DNA of 64,000 nucleotides from Spirochaetales bacterium (GCA_029098225.1 JAQXNX010000003.1:62001-126000), one strand, 5' to 3'; positions 33,008 to 41,955 are shown, numbered from the stretch's first letter. A program made the numbers and translations. Notes: generated by a model from the sequence alone, not told the origin.

Positions 33008-35695
33008 TTAAGAAAGTCCTAATTCATTAAAGAGTTTCTTGTATGTTGTAAATTCATCAGATTTTGCAAATTCCACAATTTTTTCTTCCGGAAGATTTTC
33101 TAGTAACTGATCCATATAAAGAAGAACTGATTTGATATCCTGCTTTAAGTCTGAATTAATTGTTACATCTTCTGGTGTTTCTGATGTTTCATCTTTTGTA
33201 GTAAGATAATCAATATTGCTTTGTGTAATTGTTTCTTCTTTTGCAGCGTCTGTTTCGTCAAAACTTGCAACAATAGTTTCTTCTTCCGGAACAACATCCA
33301 CAGAAGTTTCTTCATCATCTACTAATGGTTCAGAAATTACATCTGTTTCATCTTCTGAATTTGCAAGAAGTTTATCAACTGTAGGAATATCATCATCTGT
33401 TTCTTCAACAACAGGTTCTTCCAAAGAAGGTTCTTCTTCGATAATTGTTTCTTCTTCAATTGAAGGTTCTTCAGCTACAGGTTCTTCTTCAATAGCAGCT
33501 TCTTCTGCTGTTTCTTCTATAACAGGTTCATCAAGTGATGTTTCTTCAAAAACTGGTTCTTCATCAGCTATTGTTTCAACTATAGTTTCTTCTGCTGCTA
33601 CTTCTTCAACCTGAGGTTCTTCGTTTTCTTTAACGCTGTCCATAAAGTCAGATGAATTAGATTCTACAAAGATATCATCTTCTTTTGGAATTGAAATTTC
33701 CTGTGGAAGATCTTCTGAACTTCCTTCGTCATCTTCAAAGTCTTCTTCTGTAGTAATATTGTCTACATCAGGTTCTTCAAGATTTTCGTTGTCATAATTG
33801 AATACTAAATCTTCGCCTTCAGAAATATCATCAGATTCTTCTAAGATTGAATCATCATCATTGAAAGGAACTTCACCTTCCTCTGTTGCAGATTCTTCAG
33901 GAATTTCAGTCTCTTCTGTTACAACTGCATTTTCAGTATTAAAGTCTTCTGAAATTTCATCTCCAAAATCTGGAAGTTCTGTATTTGCTTCTTCTGGCTG
34001 TTCCTCTGAAATTACAGTGTCTTCTGAAACTATAGCTTCTTCTTCAATTACAGGTTCCTCTGCTGAACTTTCTTCAATAACAGGCTCTTCTACTGCAGTC
34101 TCTTCAATTACAAAGTCTTCATTTTCTGTAACTTCTGGAGTTTCTGCAGGAGTTTCTTCAATTACAAGAGAATTTGCTGAATTATCTTCCGGTGCAGTTT
34201 CTTCTGTAAATGCAGCTGTATTCATTATGTTGTCAAGTTCATCTCCAGAAAGTGCGATTGTATCATCGCCGTCGTCGCCGCTAAAGAATCCGCTATTTGA
34301 GTCTGTTGTTCCAAAAGAATCAGACTCTGTGGGTCTGGGCGGGTTAGTTTTCATCTCCTCAATATTAGACTTAAGTCTGTTAATTTCATCTTTAAGTCCT
34401 GAAAGATCTGAAACAATCTGCTGTAAAAGAGAATTGTCAACTTTTGTAACATCTTCATTATTTTCTTCTGTAGTTTCTTCTACTGTTTTATCTTTTATTT
34501 CATTTACAACTGGAGCAGAGGAAATATTTTCATCTCCAACAGCCAAATCATAATCAACTACAACTTCTTTATTCTTAGCTTCTTCTACGTCCTGAGTAAC
34601 TGGAGTTTCACCTGCGTCGGCATCAATACCAAAGTCAGATAAATCTACATCTTCTGATTCAATATCATTGCTTCCGGATGGTGTGTCTGTTGTTTCTGTT
34701 GCCTCAAATGAACTTCCAAAATCGTCAATGGAAACATCTTCTGTAACAGATTCCTCTGTTTCTTCTATGTCGTCATCATCGTCTAAAGAATCATCTTCAA
34801 TTTCAATATTTTCTTCTGTTTCTACTGAATCAACAGAATCATCAAAAGAAATGTCCATTTCAAGAGGAGGTTCATATTCTACAGGAGCCTGTTCTTTTAC
34901 TTCTGCTGGAGCCATATCAAAGCTGTCTCCATCCATGAAGTCATCTAAAGAAAGTTCTTCTGTATCTCCTGAAGAAGCTGGTGCAGCAGCAGATGGCTCA
35001 GCTCCTGGCTCATATCCGTTATTTCCTGAAGCTACAGATTCATCAGAGAAGCCTTCGTCCATAAAGTCATCAAGAGAAATTTCTTCATCGTTGCCAAAGC
35101 TTACTTCTTCAAAACCATCTTCTGAAGCAGCTTCCTGTGTATCTGTAGAAGTTTCTTCTATATTTTCTTCAGAAAAATCAGGAACTGTTTCTTCTGTAAC
35201 TGTTTCTGCCGATTCTTCCATTCCCGGTACTTCAATTTCTGAAGATTCAAAATCCGGGAGTCCTGCACTTTCTTCTGTTACAGGTTCCTCAAAATCCGGA
35301 AGATCTAATCCACCTTCTTCTGTAGTTTCTTCAAAATCCGGAATTGATTCTTCGGCATCAGGTTCCTGGGGGATATCAAAAACATCTGCGTCTTCACCAG
35401 TAGAATCAATCTGTTCAATTTGAACTGTATCTGTAAGATTTGCCAATTCATCTGTGCTTAAAGCAGAATCAAGATCGTCTGAAAAACCTTCTTCACTCTC
35501 TGTAGAAAATTGTGAGTCATCTTTGAACATATCAGAAAAATCTGAATTATCAAAATCAGGAAGGTCATCGTTTATCTGTGAATTATCCAGATCATTCATT
35601 GCAGAATTATCTTGAATAGATTCATTTTCATCTGTCTTCTTTACCCATACACCGTAACTTTCAAGGTCATTTGTTTTATCTTCTGACATGCTCAT
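33008..35695 (-). CDS. Large acidic repetitive protein (Glu/Asp-rich), unknown function
   Basis: The 895-residue product is dominated by Glu, Asp, Val, Ser and Thr in degenerate repeats such as EEPVIEETAEEAAIEEEP, with very few Lys or Arg. Ordered parts are the N-terminus (SYGVWVKKTDENES), a coiled-coil-like stretch near 430-450 (LLQQIVSDLSGLKDEINRLK) and the C-terminus (LKQDIKSVLLYMDQLLENLPEEKIVEFA). The product has no signal peptide. AAGGGGA is well placed before ATG 35695. The repeats generate long serine-rich open frames on the other strand that are not genes. It could be a scaffold or a flexible organiser. Confidence 0.85.
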   Translation of the reverse strand: MSMSEDKTNDLESYGVWVKKTDENESIQDNSAMNDLDNSQINDDLPDFDNSDFSDMFKDDSQFSTESEEGFSDDLDSALSTDELANLTDTVQIEQIDSTGEDADVFDIPQEPDAEESIPDFEETTEEGGLDLPDFEEPVTEESAGLPDFESSEIEVPGMEESAETVTEETVPDFSEENIEETSTDTQEAASEDGFEEVSFGNDEEISLDDFMDEGFSDESVASGNNGYEPGAEPSAAAPASSGDTEELSLDDFMDGDSFDMAPAEVKEQAPVEYEPPLEMDISFDDSVDSVETEENIEIEDDSLDDDDDIEETEESVTEDVSIDDFGSSFEATETTDTPSGSNDIESEDVDLSDFGIDADAGETPVTQDVEEAKNKEVVVDYDLAVGDENISSAPVVNEIKDKTVEETTEENNEDVTKVDNSLLQQIVSDLSGLKDEINRLKSNIEEMKTNPPRPTESDSFGTTDSNSGFFSGDDGDDTIALSGDELDNIMNTAAFTEETAPEDNSANSLVIEETPAETPEVTENEDFVIEETAVEEPVIEESSAEEPVIEEEAIVSEDTVISEEQPEEANTELPDFGDEISEDFNTENAVVTEETEIPEESATEEGEVPFNDDDSILEESDDISEGEDLVFNYDNENLEEPDVDNITTEEDFEDDEGSSEDLPQEISIPKEDDIFVESNSSDFMDSVKENEEPQVEEVAAEETIVETIADEEPVFEETSLDEPVIEETAEEAAIEEEPVAEEPSIEEETIIEEEPSLEEPVVEETDDDIPTVDKLLANSEDETDVISEPLVDDEETSVDVVPEEETIVASFDETDAAKEETITQSNIDYLTTKDETSETPEDVTINSDLKQDIKSVLLYMDQLLENLPEEKIVEFAKSDEFTTYKKLFNELGLS

Positions 35696-35739
35696 TCAGT
35701 TCCCCTTGTTAACAATTTGAATATTGCTATACTTTTTAA

Positions 35740-35747
35740 TTATCGGC
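35740..35747 (-). promoter_or_regulatory. Sigma-28-type -10 element before the acidic-protein/DUF115 set
   Basis: The minus strand reads GCCGATAA, a perfect match to the -10 consensus of flagellar sigma-28. A TAAA-type -35 at 15 bases is weak (GATTATTT at the expected place, 4 of 8 matches to TAAAGTTT). Transcription would start about 35732, giving a leader of about 37 bases that includes a good ribosome site. Confidence 0.5.
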
Positions 35748-35860
35748 TGTTTTCGTTAAAATAATCACTATTAATATGAAAACAATTTATTTGAGCACTT
35801 TTTGCAGAGCAAAAATGCGTAAATCAAACAATGGCGGTTACGACATTGTCTGATTATTAT

Positions 35861-35907
35861 TATAACACATATTTTTATTTCAGAAAACAGAATTTATTAC
35901 CGATAAT
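35861..35907 (+). promoter_or_regulatory. Candidate promoter sites for the DivIC-like gene
   Basis: Two readings exist. TTACGA (35838-35843) with a 17-base spacer to TATAAC (35861-35866) gives a leader of roughly 45 bases. Alternatively CCGATAAT (35900-35907) lies nine bases before ATG 35917, like the site at 11731, giving an almost leaderless message. No ribosome site is seen, which favours the second. The region 35696-35916 also has a hairpin (TTTTTGC/GCAAAAA, 35799-35815). Confidence 0.4.
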
Positions 35908-35916
35908 AAAAATATT

Positions 35917-36414
35917 ATGAAACGTGCAAAGTATTTGCTAACTTTATTCCTTGGGACTTTGTGTTATGTTGTACTCTCTGTTACTGTTGGTCAAAACAGT
36001 ATTAGAAGTATTTCTCAGATGGAAGAACAGAAACGTCTCGTCAGCAGAAGGACTACAGAAATTCAGAATATTAACAGTGAGCTTTCTCTTGAATTAAATG
36101 CTTTGCAGAATGATAAGGCTGTTATAGCTGCCTATGCACGTAAACTTGATTATGTTTGTGAAGGCGAAAAATTAGTAAAAATAAATGGCTTAAAGCCTTT
36201 CCAGACTGCCTTATACGATACTGGAAAAATTCTTCGACATGAAGAGCCTGTTTTTTTAAGCGAAAAATATTGTAAGATTATTTCTGTATTTTTAGCAGCT
36301 TTGTGCTTCATTATCTTTGTTCTTTATGATTTGAATCACGGAAATTTTGCAATTACAAAAAAGAAACGACCAATAATTACAGGAATTCCTGTATATGATA
36401 TTCCTCAGGTTTAA
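35917..36414 (+). CDS. DivIC/FtsB-like septum protein with a second membrane helix
   Basis: The 165-residue protein has a transmembrane helix at 7-26, then a coiled coil (about 30-70, ISQMEEQKRLVSRRTTEIQN), and then YARKLDYVCEGEKLVKI, which resembles the conserved block after the coiled coil in septum formation initiators (A-R-LG-V-PGE). Unlike ordinary DivIC or FtsB, it has a second hydrophobic helix near 125-142 and a short tail. A cell-division role is inferred from this layout. It stands alone between divergent and convergent neighbours. Confidence 0.65.
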   Translation: MKRAKYLLTLFLGTLCYVVLSVTVGQNSIRSISQMEEQKRLVSRRTTEIQNINSELSLELNALQNDKAVIAAYARKLDYVCEGEKLVKINGLKPFQTALYDTGKILRHEEPVFLSEKYCKIISVFLAALCFIIFVLYDLNHGNFAITKKKRPIITGIPVYDIPQV

Positions 36415-36436
36415 TTAACCTTCAGATTCATTAATT

Positions 36437-37312
36437 TCAGTCTATTTTTTGCCACGAAACTTGAATTTCTCCGCTTTTATAGGAATTTCCGTCTTGAATA
36501 AGAGTAATTTTTGTTCCAGAAAGATTATTATCGCCATCTGCATGTAAAATCCATTGAATTGGTGGTGCAGAAAGTGCTGCATTTAAGGCAAGGTTTCTTG
36601 GAAGCTCCGGGAAGAAAGAAGCATTAGCCCTTCCTTTTTGAGTAATTATAATATTTGAAGAATTGCTGTTATCAAGTTCTATTGTAATATTCATTGAAGC
36701 GCCGTTTTTAAAAATTACAAATCCGCGTCCGCCGCGTAAAATAACAATTTTTTGAATGGAATCTTCGCCACTCCAGGTTCCGGCCAGGCTTTCTGTAGAA
36801 AATAAAGAAGACTCCTGTGTTTTTGGGGAACTGGAATCAAAAGTTTGAGAAGAAACTATTGCTGTTGCATTTTTATCATTTTCAATTAACTGTTTGATTG
36901 TTTCTTTTAATTCATTTTTTGATTCCATTAAAATTTTGTAAAAGGAATCATATTGCTTTGTCTTTGTGTGTTCTTCACCATTACGGGCATCTACTACATG
37001 GAAGGTTGTTATCCAGCGGTCTGAATTTTTATCCTTATTAATTACTGTATAAAATGAAAGATTAGATAAAGAAAAGGAAGAAAACTCCGGTTCAGAAGTA
37101 ATTACAGAAGATTCACGCTTATCTGAAACGTTAAAATTACTTATTTCTGAAAGCTGTGTATAATATAGATCGCTTGTCATTTTAGACATATTTGAATCTA
37201 TTTCTGTAGAAACAATTCCATAATAGTCAATATTATAATTCTGCGCAAAACAACATACTGCAATAAAGAGAAAAATTATAAATGATGTTTTCTTTGCAGA
37301 AATTATACTCAA
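36437..37312 (-). CDS. Secreted protein of unknown function
   Basis: Not recognised. The 291-residue product has a signal peptide (SFIIFLFIAVCCFAQ) and starts its mature chain with NYNIDYYGIVS. The C-terminal half is a beta-rich domain around GTWSGEDSIQKIVILRGGRGFVIF, similar in style to lipocalin-like domains, and resembles the WEG-type start of the protein at 11747. It is the last gene of the lepB-hemW-smpB run, with three bases separating it from smpB. Probably periplasmic. Confidence 0.75.
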   Translation of the reverse strand: MSIISAKKTSFIIFLFIAVCCFAQNYNIDYYGIVSTEIDSNMSKMTSDLYYTQLSEISNFNVSDKRESSVITSEPEFSSFSLSNLSFYTVINKDKNSDRWITTFHVVDARNGEEHTKTKQYDSFYKILMESKNELKETIKQLIENDKNATAIVSSQTFDSSSPKTQESSLFSTESLAGTWSGEDSIQKIVILRGGRGFVIFKNGASMNITIELDNSNSSNIIITQKGRANASFFPELPRNLALNAALSAPPIQWILHADGDNNLSGTKITLIQDGNSYKSGEIQVSWQKID

Positions 37313-37315
37313 ATA

Positions 37316-37777
37316 TTATCCTCTCAGCTTGTTCGAAAATTCTCTCTGTAAATCCCGGTCTACATCCCTTTTTTTAATGGTTTCTCTCTTATCAAAGGCC
37401 TTTTTACCTTTACAAACACCCAGAGATACTTTGACGTTACCGTTTTTAAGGTAAAAACTGACTGGAGAAAGTGTATAACCTTTCTGATCAATTTTCCTCT
37501 GCAGTTTTTTTATTTCCTCTTTATGAAGTAATAATTTTTTAGGACGGTCGGGATTATGGTTAAATATTGAAGAATATGGATATTCAGAAATATGAAAGTT
37601 CTTAAGCCATACTTCGCCGTTTTGAATTTCTGCAAAAGAATCTGGAAAAGAAATGTTTCCGTTTTTTACAGATTTTACTTCGGTGCCTTCCAGAGCTATT
37701 CCACATTCATAAGTATCTTCTATAAAATAATCGAATCTGACTTTTTTATTTTCTGCAATAACTTTTATATTATTCAT
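37316..37777 (-). CDS. smpB: SsrA-binding protein SmpB
   Basis: Partner of tmRNA in rescuing stalled ribosomes. The start is taken at ATG 37777 (MNNIKVIAENKKVRFDYFI), giving 153 residues, the usual size; the frame is open upstream to 37849 but would overlap hemW. Family blocks include YECGIALEGTEVKSVKNG, VWLKNFHISEY, PKKLLLHKEEIKKL and, near the end, KGKKAFDKRETIKKRD with the basic tail needed for tmRNA binding. It is co-transcribed with hemW and the next gene. The tmRNA gene itself is not in the window. Confidence 0.95.
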   Translation of the reverse strand: MNNIKVIAENKKVRFDYFIEDTYECGIALEGTEVKSVKNGNISFPDSFAEIQNGEVWLKNFHISEYPYSSIFNHNPDRPKKLLLHKEEIKKLQRKIDQKGYTLSPVSFYLKNGNVKVSLGVCKGKKAFDKRETIKKRDVDRDLQREFSNKLRG

Positions 37778-37823
37778 TCTTATAATTATATGACATAGAT
37801 TAAATGCTTGCAAGAATTCATTT

Positions 37824-39008
37824 TTAATAAGTTTCAAAAATTTCTTCAAGCAATTTATTCAAAAAAAGTATTCCTTTATTATTTAATGAAAAAATCATGC
37901 TGTCATTTTTAAAAGAAATATCTGCCAGCTTTTGTTTATTCCATTTATTAAATATATCTTTTACAGCGGAAGAAAATTTTTCGTTATATCGCAGCTCATA
38001 ATCTTTTTCGCAAACTCCTTCCATAAGCCTTAAGCCCATCATAAAAAATTCAATACGGCAGTTTTTTTCTGTAATGATTTCTGTTTCATAAACTGAATTT
38101 TTTGTGTATGGTGAACTTATTTCTTTGTCCGAAGAATTCCAGAAGTTTATGTATTTTTCTATATTTTGTGTATTTGTTTTTCTAATGCCTGTAAATTTTT
38201 CTTCCTTTTTATAAATAGTTCCCGTAGCACCTGCACCTGCTCCAAGATAGTTTTCCTGTTTCCAGTATTTTAAATTATGCAGACATTCTTTTCCTTTTTT
38301 GCAGAAGTTTGAAACTTCGTATTGCAGGTATCCGCTTTTAATTAAAAAATCACGTCCCTTAAGCCATAAATTATCAGCGTTATCGGAATTATAATTTTTA
38401 TATGTGCTGAATAAAGGAGTTTCTTCTTCAAGCATCAGTGAATAAAGCGAAATATGATCCGGTTCATATTCAATAATTTTATTAAGTCCGTGAATAAGCG
38501 TTTTTTCAGTTTCATAGGGAAGTGCCGTAATTAAATCTATAGAAAAAGAATTTTTCCAATGCTTTTTTATTAATTCAAGTGCATTAAGATTTGTCTGAAC
38601 ATCTGCTCTTCTTTTACATTCTTTTAGAGATTTTTCATTAAGCGATTGAATTCCTGCAGAAAGTCTTGTAACTCCGCAGTTATTCAGAAATTCCAGAAAC
38701 TCTTTTGTAATATCATCAGGGTTTGCTTCAACTGTAAATTCTTTTGGAGAACATAGAGAAGTAATCTGAGTGCATAATTTTTGAAAACTCTTTAACGGAA
38801 TTATGCTGGGAGTTCCTCCGCCAATAAAAACAGTATCAATTGTTAAATTAATATTTTGATTTACAGTAATGAACAGTTCCCTGCACAAGGCTTCTATATA
38901 ATTTTCAATAAGATGTTCTTTATTTGTGCAGCTGAAAAAATCGCAATATGCGCATTTTGATTTACAAAACGGAATATGAATATAAAGTCCGCATGAATTT
39001 AAAATCAT
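37824..39008 (-). CDS. hemW: Radical SAM protein HemW (oxygen-independent coproporphyrinogen oxidase-like)
   Basis: The 394 residues open with the radical-SAM motif C15-x3-C19-x2-C22 in IHIPFCKSKCAYCDFF, as in HemW/HemN. The SAM-binding GGGTPS and the VEANPDDIT and SAGIQSLNEKSLK blocks follow. The C-terminal region is shorter than in HemN, and the HemW type is now thought to insert or carry haem. Four bases separate it from lepB upstream and 46 bases from smpB, so the run lepB-hemW-smpB-secreted protein is likely one operon. Confidence 0.9.
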   Translation of the reverse strand: MILNSCGLYIHIPFCKSKCAYCDFFSCTNKEHLIENYIEALCRELFITVNQNINLTIDTVFIGGGTPSIIPLKSFQKLCTQITSLCSPKEFTVEANPDDITKEFLEFLNNCGVTRLSAGIQSLNEKSLKECKRRADVQTNLNALELIKKHWKNSFSIDLITALPYETEKTLIHGLNKIIEYEPDHISLYSLMLEEETPLFSTYKNYNSDNADNLWLKGRDFLIKSGYLQYEVSNFCKKGKECLHNLKYWKQENYLGAGAGATGTIYKKEEKFTGIRKTNTQNIEKYINFWNSSDKEISSPYTKNSVYETEIITEKNCRIEFFMMGLRLMEGVCEKDYELRYNEKFSSAVKDIFNKWNKQKLADISFKNDSMIFSLNNKGILFLNKLLEEIFETY

Positions 39009-39012
39009 GAAT

Positions 39013-39711
39013 TTAATATAACTTTATGCTTTTAAATGGATAGTAGCACAAAAGAGCCTTCGCCTTAATATCTTTTGAACTTACTTTTCCCCATAATCTT
39101 GAATCATCTGCAGATTTTCTGTTATCGCCAAGAACGAAATATTCGTCTTCGCCAAGGGTTATTTCTTCAAAAGTTCCTTTTATTCCTATAGAAGAATTCC
39201 AGCCGGCAGGCGGAACAAAAAATGTTACGTTATAGGTTTTTGGGGTAATTTCAAATTCTGTTAAAAAATGTTTCTGACCTTTTTCTTTTATGTAAACTAC
39301 ATAATCGCGCATAAAAATTGTATCGCCAGGAACTCCTACAATTCGTCTCAATTTTTCTTTTGTAGAAGGTGATTCATCATTTTCGTTTATAAATATACGT
39401 CTGCCTGTAAAAAAAGCACAGAACTTTACACCAAGCTTCTGCAGTTTATTTGCAGGCTTTGAATAGCGTGATTTTAAAAGTACAATATCACCGCGTTCAT
39501 AAGTTTTGTTAAGCGGGCTTACCATTACATATGACTGCTCAGGAACGTCCGGAAGCATAGAAACTGAATTTTGTTTTACAGGAAAAATTACATAATCAAG
39601 AATAAGATTTATGAATATAAAGAGCAGAATAACGTAAATAACTACAAACCAAACTTTTTTCTGAGTTTGCTTTTGAATTTCATATGAATATTGAATTAGT
39701 TTGCGATTCAA
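39013..39711 (-). CDS. lepB: Signal peptidase I, with an atypical catalytic-lysine site
   Basis: Membrane protease that removes signal peptides. The 232-residue protein has an N-terminal transmembrane helix (about 20-41), then the nucleophile block NSVSMLP with Ser51, ERGDIVLLK, the block LRRIVGVPGDTIF and FVLGDNRKSADDSR. In the third block, family members read K-R before the hydrophobic pair; here it is R122-R123 (codons AGA CGA), so the general-base lysine appears replaced by arginine. It starts at TTG 39711, with AGGTGGG upstream. It could be non-catalytic, or use another base; a second peptidase elsewhere would be expected if so. Confidence 0.88.
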   Translation of the reverse strand: MNRKLIQYSYEIQKQTQKKVWFVVIYVILLFIFINLILDYVIFPVKQNSVSMLPDVPEQSYVMVSPLNKTYERGDIVLLKSRYSKPANKLQKLGVKFCAFFTGRRIFINENDESPSTKEKLRRIVGVPGDTIFMRDYVVYIKEKGQKHFLTEFEITPKTYNVTFFVPPAGWNSSIGIKGTFEEITLGEDEYFVLGDNRKSADDSRLWGKVSSKDIKAKALLCYYPFKSIKLY

Positions 39712-39755
39712 AATTAACCCACCTCTTATTAAAGAGTATCACAAGATCCTGTTTT

Positions 39756-41102
39756 TTACAATGGCATTGTTATAGTAAAGCAGGTTCCTATGTCTTTTTT
39801 GGAATCTACGGCAATCTGCCAGCCTAAAGTGTTTACAATCGTTTTTACTACAGCAAGCCCAATTCCCATTCCTTCTTCACGCCGCGAATTTGTTCCGCGG
39901 TAAAATAAATCAAAAATATTGTTCAAATCTTTTTCTTCTATACCAATTCCGGTGTCTTCAATTTTTAATTTAATTGCATTTTCATTCTGGTCTATATATG
40001 AAATTATTTTTATTGTGTCATTATCTTTTGTGTATCTTAGTGCATTGCTGAAAAGATTTTCAAAAGAGCGCTGGGCAAGCTGGCTGTTCAATGGAATCAT
40101 AATTGAATCCGGCAGGTTTATATCGCAGATAATATTGCGTTTGAAGGCTGTTGCAAGAATTTTTGAATCTTTTGCAAAGAATCTGATCAGTTTTGCAATA
40201 TCTCCCGGAACTAAATTTTCCATCATCTCATGATTATTCATTTTTGTAAAATTAATCAGCGTATCTATCATGTCTTCAAGCTGTGTGGCTTTTGACTCAA
40301 TAAGTGTTAGTGTTGAATTCAATTCGTTTTTATCTGAAATTACCCCGTCTTTTATTGCTTCTGTATATCCTTTTATAATTGCAACCGGAGTTCTTAAATC
40401 GTGACTGATTCCCATAATGAATTTATTTTTTCTTGTTTCTGCTTCCAGAAGGGAGTTACGCATTATTTCCAGACTCTGCAATATTGCGGTAAGCTCGTTT
40501 GCCCGTTTATTTGAATTGTATGGAATTTCTACATTAAGGTTTCCTTCTGCAATCTGACTTGTTGTATATTGAATTTTTTTAATAAATTTAAATAGTGTTC
40601 TGGAAATTATTATTATTAAAATAACGCTCACAGATACAATTCCAAGTAATCCCCAGAGAATAGTCATTAAATTTGTCTGATTAGGATCTCTTCTTTTAAT
40701 ACGCGGAACTCTTGTAAGTAAAAGGGCTTTCTGTTCAATTGGCGGTGCCGTAAACTGATAGAAAAATTTTCTTGAAGTATTGTTAATATATGACCAGAGT
40801 TTATCATCTGAAATATACATGTCTGGTTCAAAATCTGGTATTGAGGAATAAATGATTTTATTATCTTCCAGAGAAAGTAAAAGGCATTCAACATCGTTCG
40901 GCTGAAATTTTAATCTTTCTATATAATTCCAGTCTTTTTCTTTAATCCTGTTATCATCCATTTTGCGGATTTCTTTTGCGCTGCTCATTAAAAATCTTTC
41001 TGAAGATTTCATGTAATTCTGGACGCATATAAAAAAAAGAAAAAATAGAGGAATAGAAATCACAATTACACCAAGAAAGAAAAAACCTTTTTTTAGAGTC
41101 AT
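39756..41102 (-). CDS. HAMP-domain sensor histidine kinase
   Basis: A 448-residue membrane kinase: a transmembrane helix at 7-27, a periplasmic sensor domain of about 115 residues, a second helix at 147-168, a HAMP domain (168-222), a HisKA block with His234 in GISHDLRTPVAII, and a HATPase with FENLFSNALRY, DTGIGIEEKD and GMGIGLAVVK. The sensor domain gives no clue to its ligand. It overlaps the upstream response regulator gene by four bases. The 44 bases after it and before lepB have no clear terminator. Confidence 0.93.
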   Translation of the reverse strand: MTLKKGFFFLGVIVISIPLFFLFFICVQNYMKSSERFLMSSAKEIRKMDDNRIKEKDWNYIERLKFQPNDVECLLLSLEDNKIIYSSIPDFEPDMYISDDKLWSYINNTSRKFFYQFTAPPIEQKALLLTRVPRIKRRDPNQTNLMTILWGLLGIVSVSVILIIIISRTLFKFIKKIQYTTSQIAEGNLNVEIPYNSNKRANELTAILQSLEIMRNSLLEAETRKNKFIMGISHDLRTPVAIIKGYTEAIKDGVISDKNELNSTLTLIESKATQLEDMIDTLINFTKMNNHEMMENLVPGDIAKLIRFFAKDSKILATAFKRNIICDINLPDSIMIPLNSQLAQRSFENLFSNALRYTKDNDTIKIISYIDQNENAIKLKIEDTGIGIEEKDLNNIFDLFYRGTNSRREEGMGIGLAVVKTIVNTLGWQIAVDSKKDIGTCFTITMPL

Positions 41103-41812
41103 TTTAAAAGATCCTTATTAAAAATGTATCCTCTTCCGAATTCTGTCTTTATAAATTCTGTTTTCGGATCTCCTGATTCAAGTTTCTTCCTTAATCTTTG
41201 AATGTAAACTGCAACTGCGGTAATGTCTCCGAATTCAACCTTCCATACTGATTTAAAAATTTCTTCCGGAGAAAGAATTTCTCCTGCATGTTTTACGAGA
41301 AATTCCAGAACCTCATATTCTTTTGATGAAAGAGGAATTTTTGAATTTCCTTTTTTAAGAACGCAGCTGTTTAATAACAATGTATAATCTGCAAATTGAA
41401 TGTTTTCTTCTGCTTTAGTTTCTGCAGAAAGCTGACGGCGTAAATTTGCCTTTACACGCGCAACAAGAACTCCCGGCGAAAATGGTTTTGTAATAAATTC
41501 ATCTGCACCAAATCCCAAACCGTTAATAATATCTTCATCTGCATCTCTGGCAGAAAGAATCATTACGTCTGGAAGTTTAGAACCATAAAGTTTATTTAAT
41601 TCTTCTAAAAAGTCAAAACCGCTCATTCCCGGAAGATTTAAATCCAGTATGATTAAATCTGTGTGCTTATCATTTTTTATAGAAGCAAGAGCATCTTCTG
41701 CATTATAAAATGTTTTTGTTTCCATATTATCCTTATTAAGGTACATGCAGATTAATTTTGAAATGGATTCTTCATCTTCGATAACGTAAATATATGGCTT
41801 TTCTTTATTCAT
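41099..41812 (-). CDS. OmpR-family response regulator
   Basis: The start is ATG 41812, because GGAGG lies eight bases upstream (41825-41821); a GTG at 41827 precedes it in frame. The 237-residue protein has a receiver domain (acidic E12-D13-E14, phosphoacceptor Asp57 in IILDLNLPGMSG, Lys in ITKPF), then a winged-helix Trans_reg_C domain with LSSKEYEVLEFLVKHAG and VYIQRLRKKLE. It is the partner of the kinase that follows. Its target genes are unknown; the neighbouring lepB operon is one candidate. Confidence 0.93.
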   Translation of the reverse strand: MNKEKPYIYVIEDEESISKLICMYLNKDNMETKTFYNAEDALASIKNDKHTDLIILDLNLPGMSGFDFLEELNKLYGSKLPDVMILSARDADEDIINGLGFGADEFITKPFSPGVLVARVKANLRRQLSAETKAEENIQFADYTLLLNSCVLKKGNSKIPLSSKEYEVLEFLVKHAGEILSPEEIFKSVWKVEFGDITAVAVYIQRLRKKLESGDPKTEFIKTEFGRGYIFNKDLLK

Positions 41813-41955
41813 TAAAAAATCCTCCACTTCTGATTTTTATGTGCAATTTAAAAAGTATATATAAATAATATACAACAAATTTGCGGAATTTGATTATATC
41901 AAACTGTTATATAACGTTTTTTTTATAAATTTTTTAATTCCAGATAAAATAATTA

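Noticed and set aside
33216-35423. Three long serine-rich frames on the plus strand (33216-33614, 33798-34553, 34668-35423)
   Set aside because: They are antisense to the Glu-rich repeat gene; GAA/TTC-type repeats create open frames with almost only Ser, Val and Thr. No ribosome site or conserved motif.
37778-37849. Longer SmpB with 24 extra N-terminal residues
   Set aside because: The extension overlaps hemW, is not basic or conserved, and would exceed the normal length; MNNIKV is the family-like start.
41840-41950. Small palindromes TTTGA/TCAAA and GTTATATAAC upstream of flbD as operators
   Set aside because: They are short and AT-rich, and could arise by chance in such sequence.
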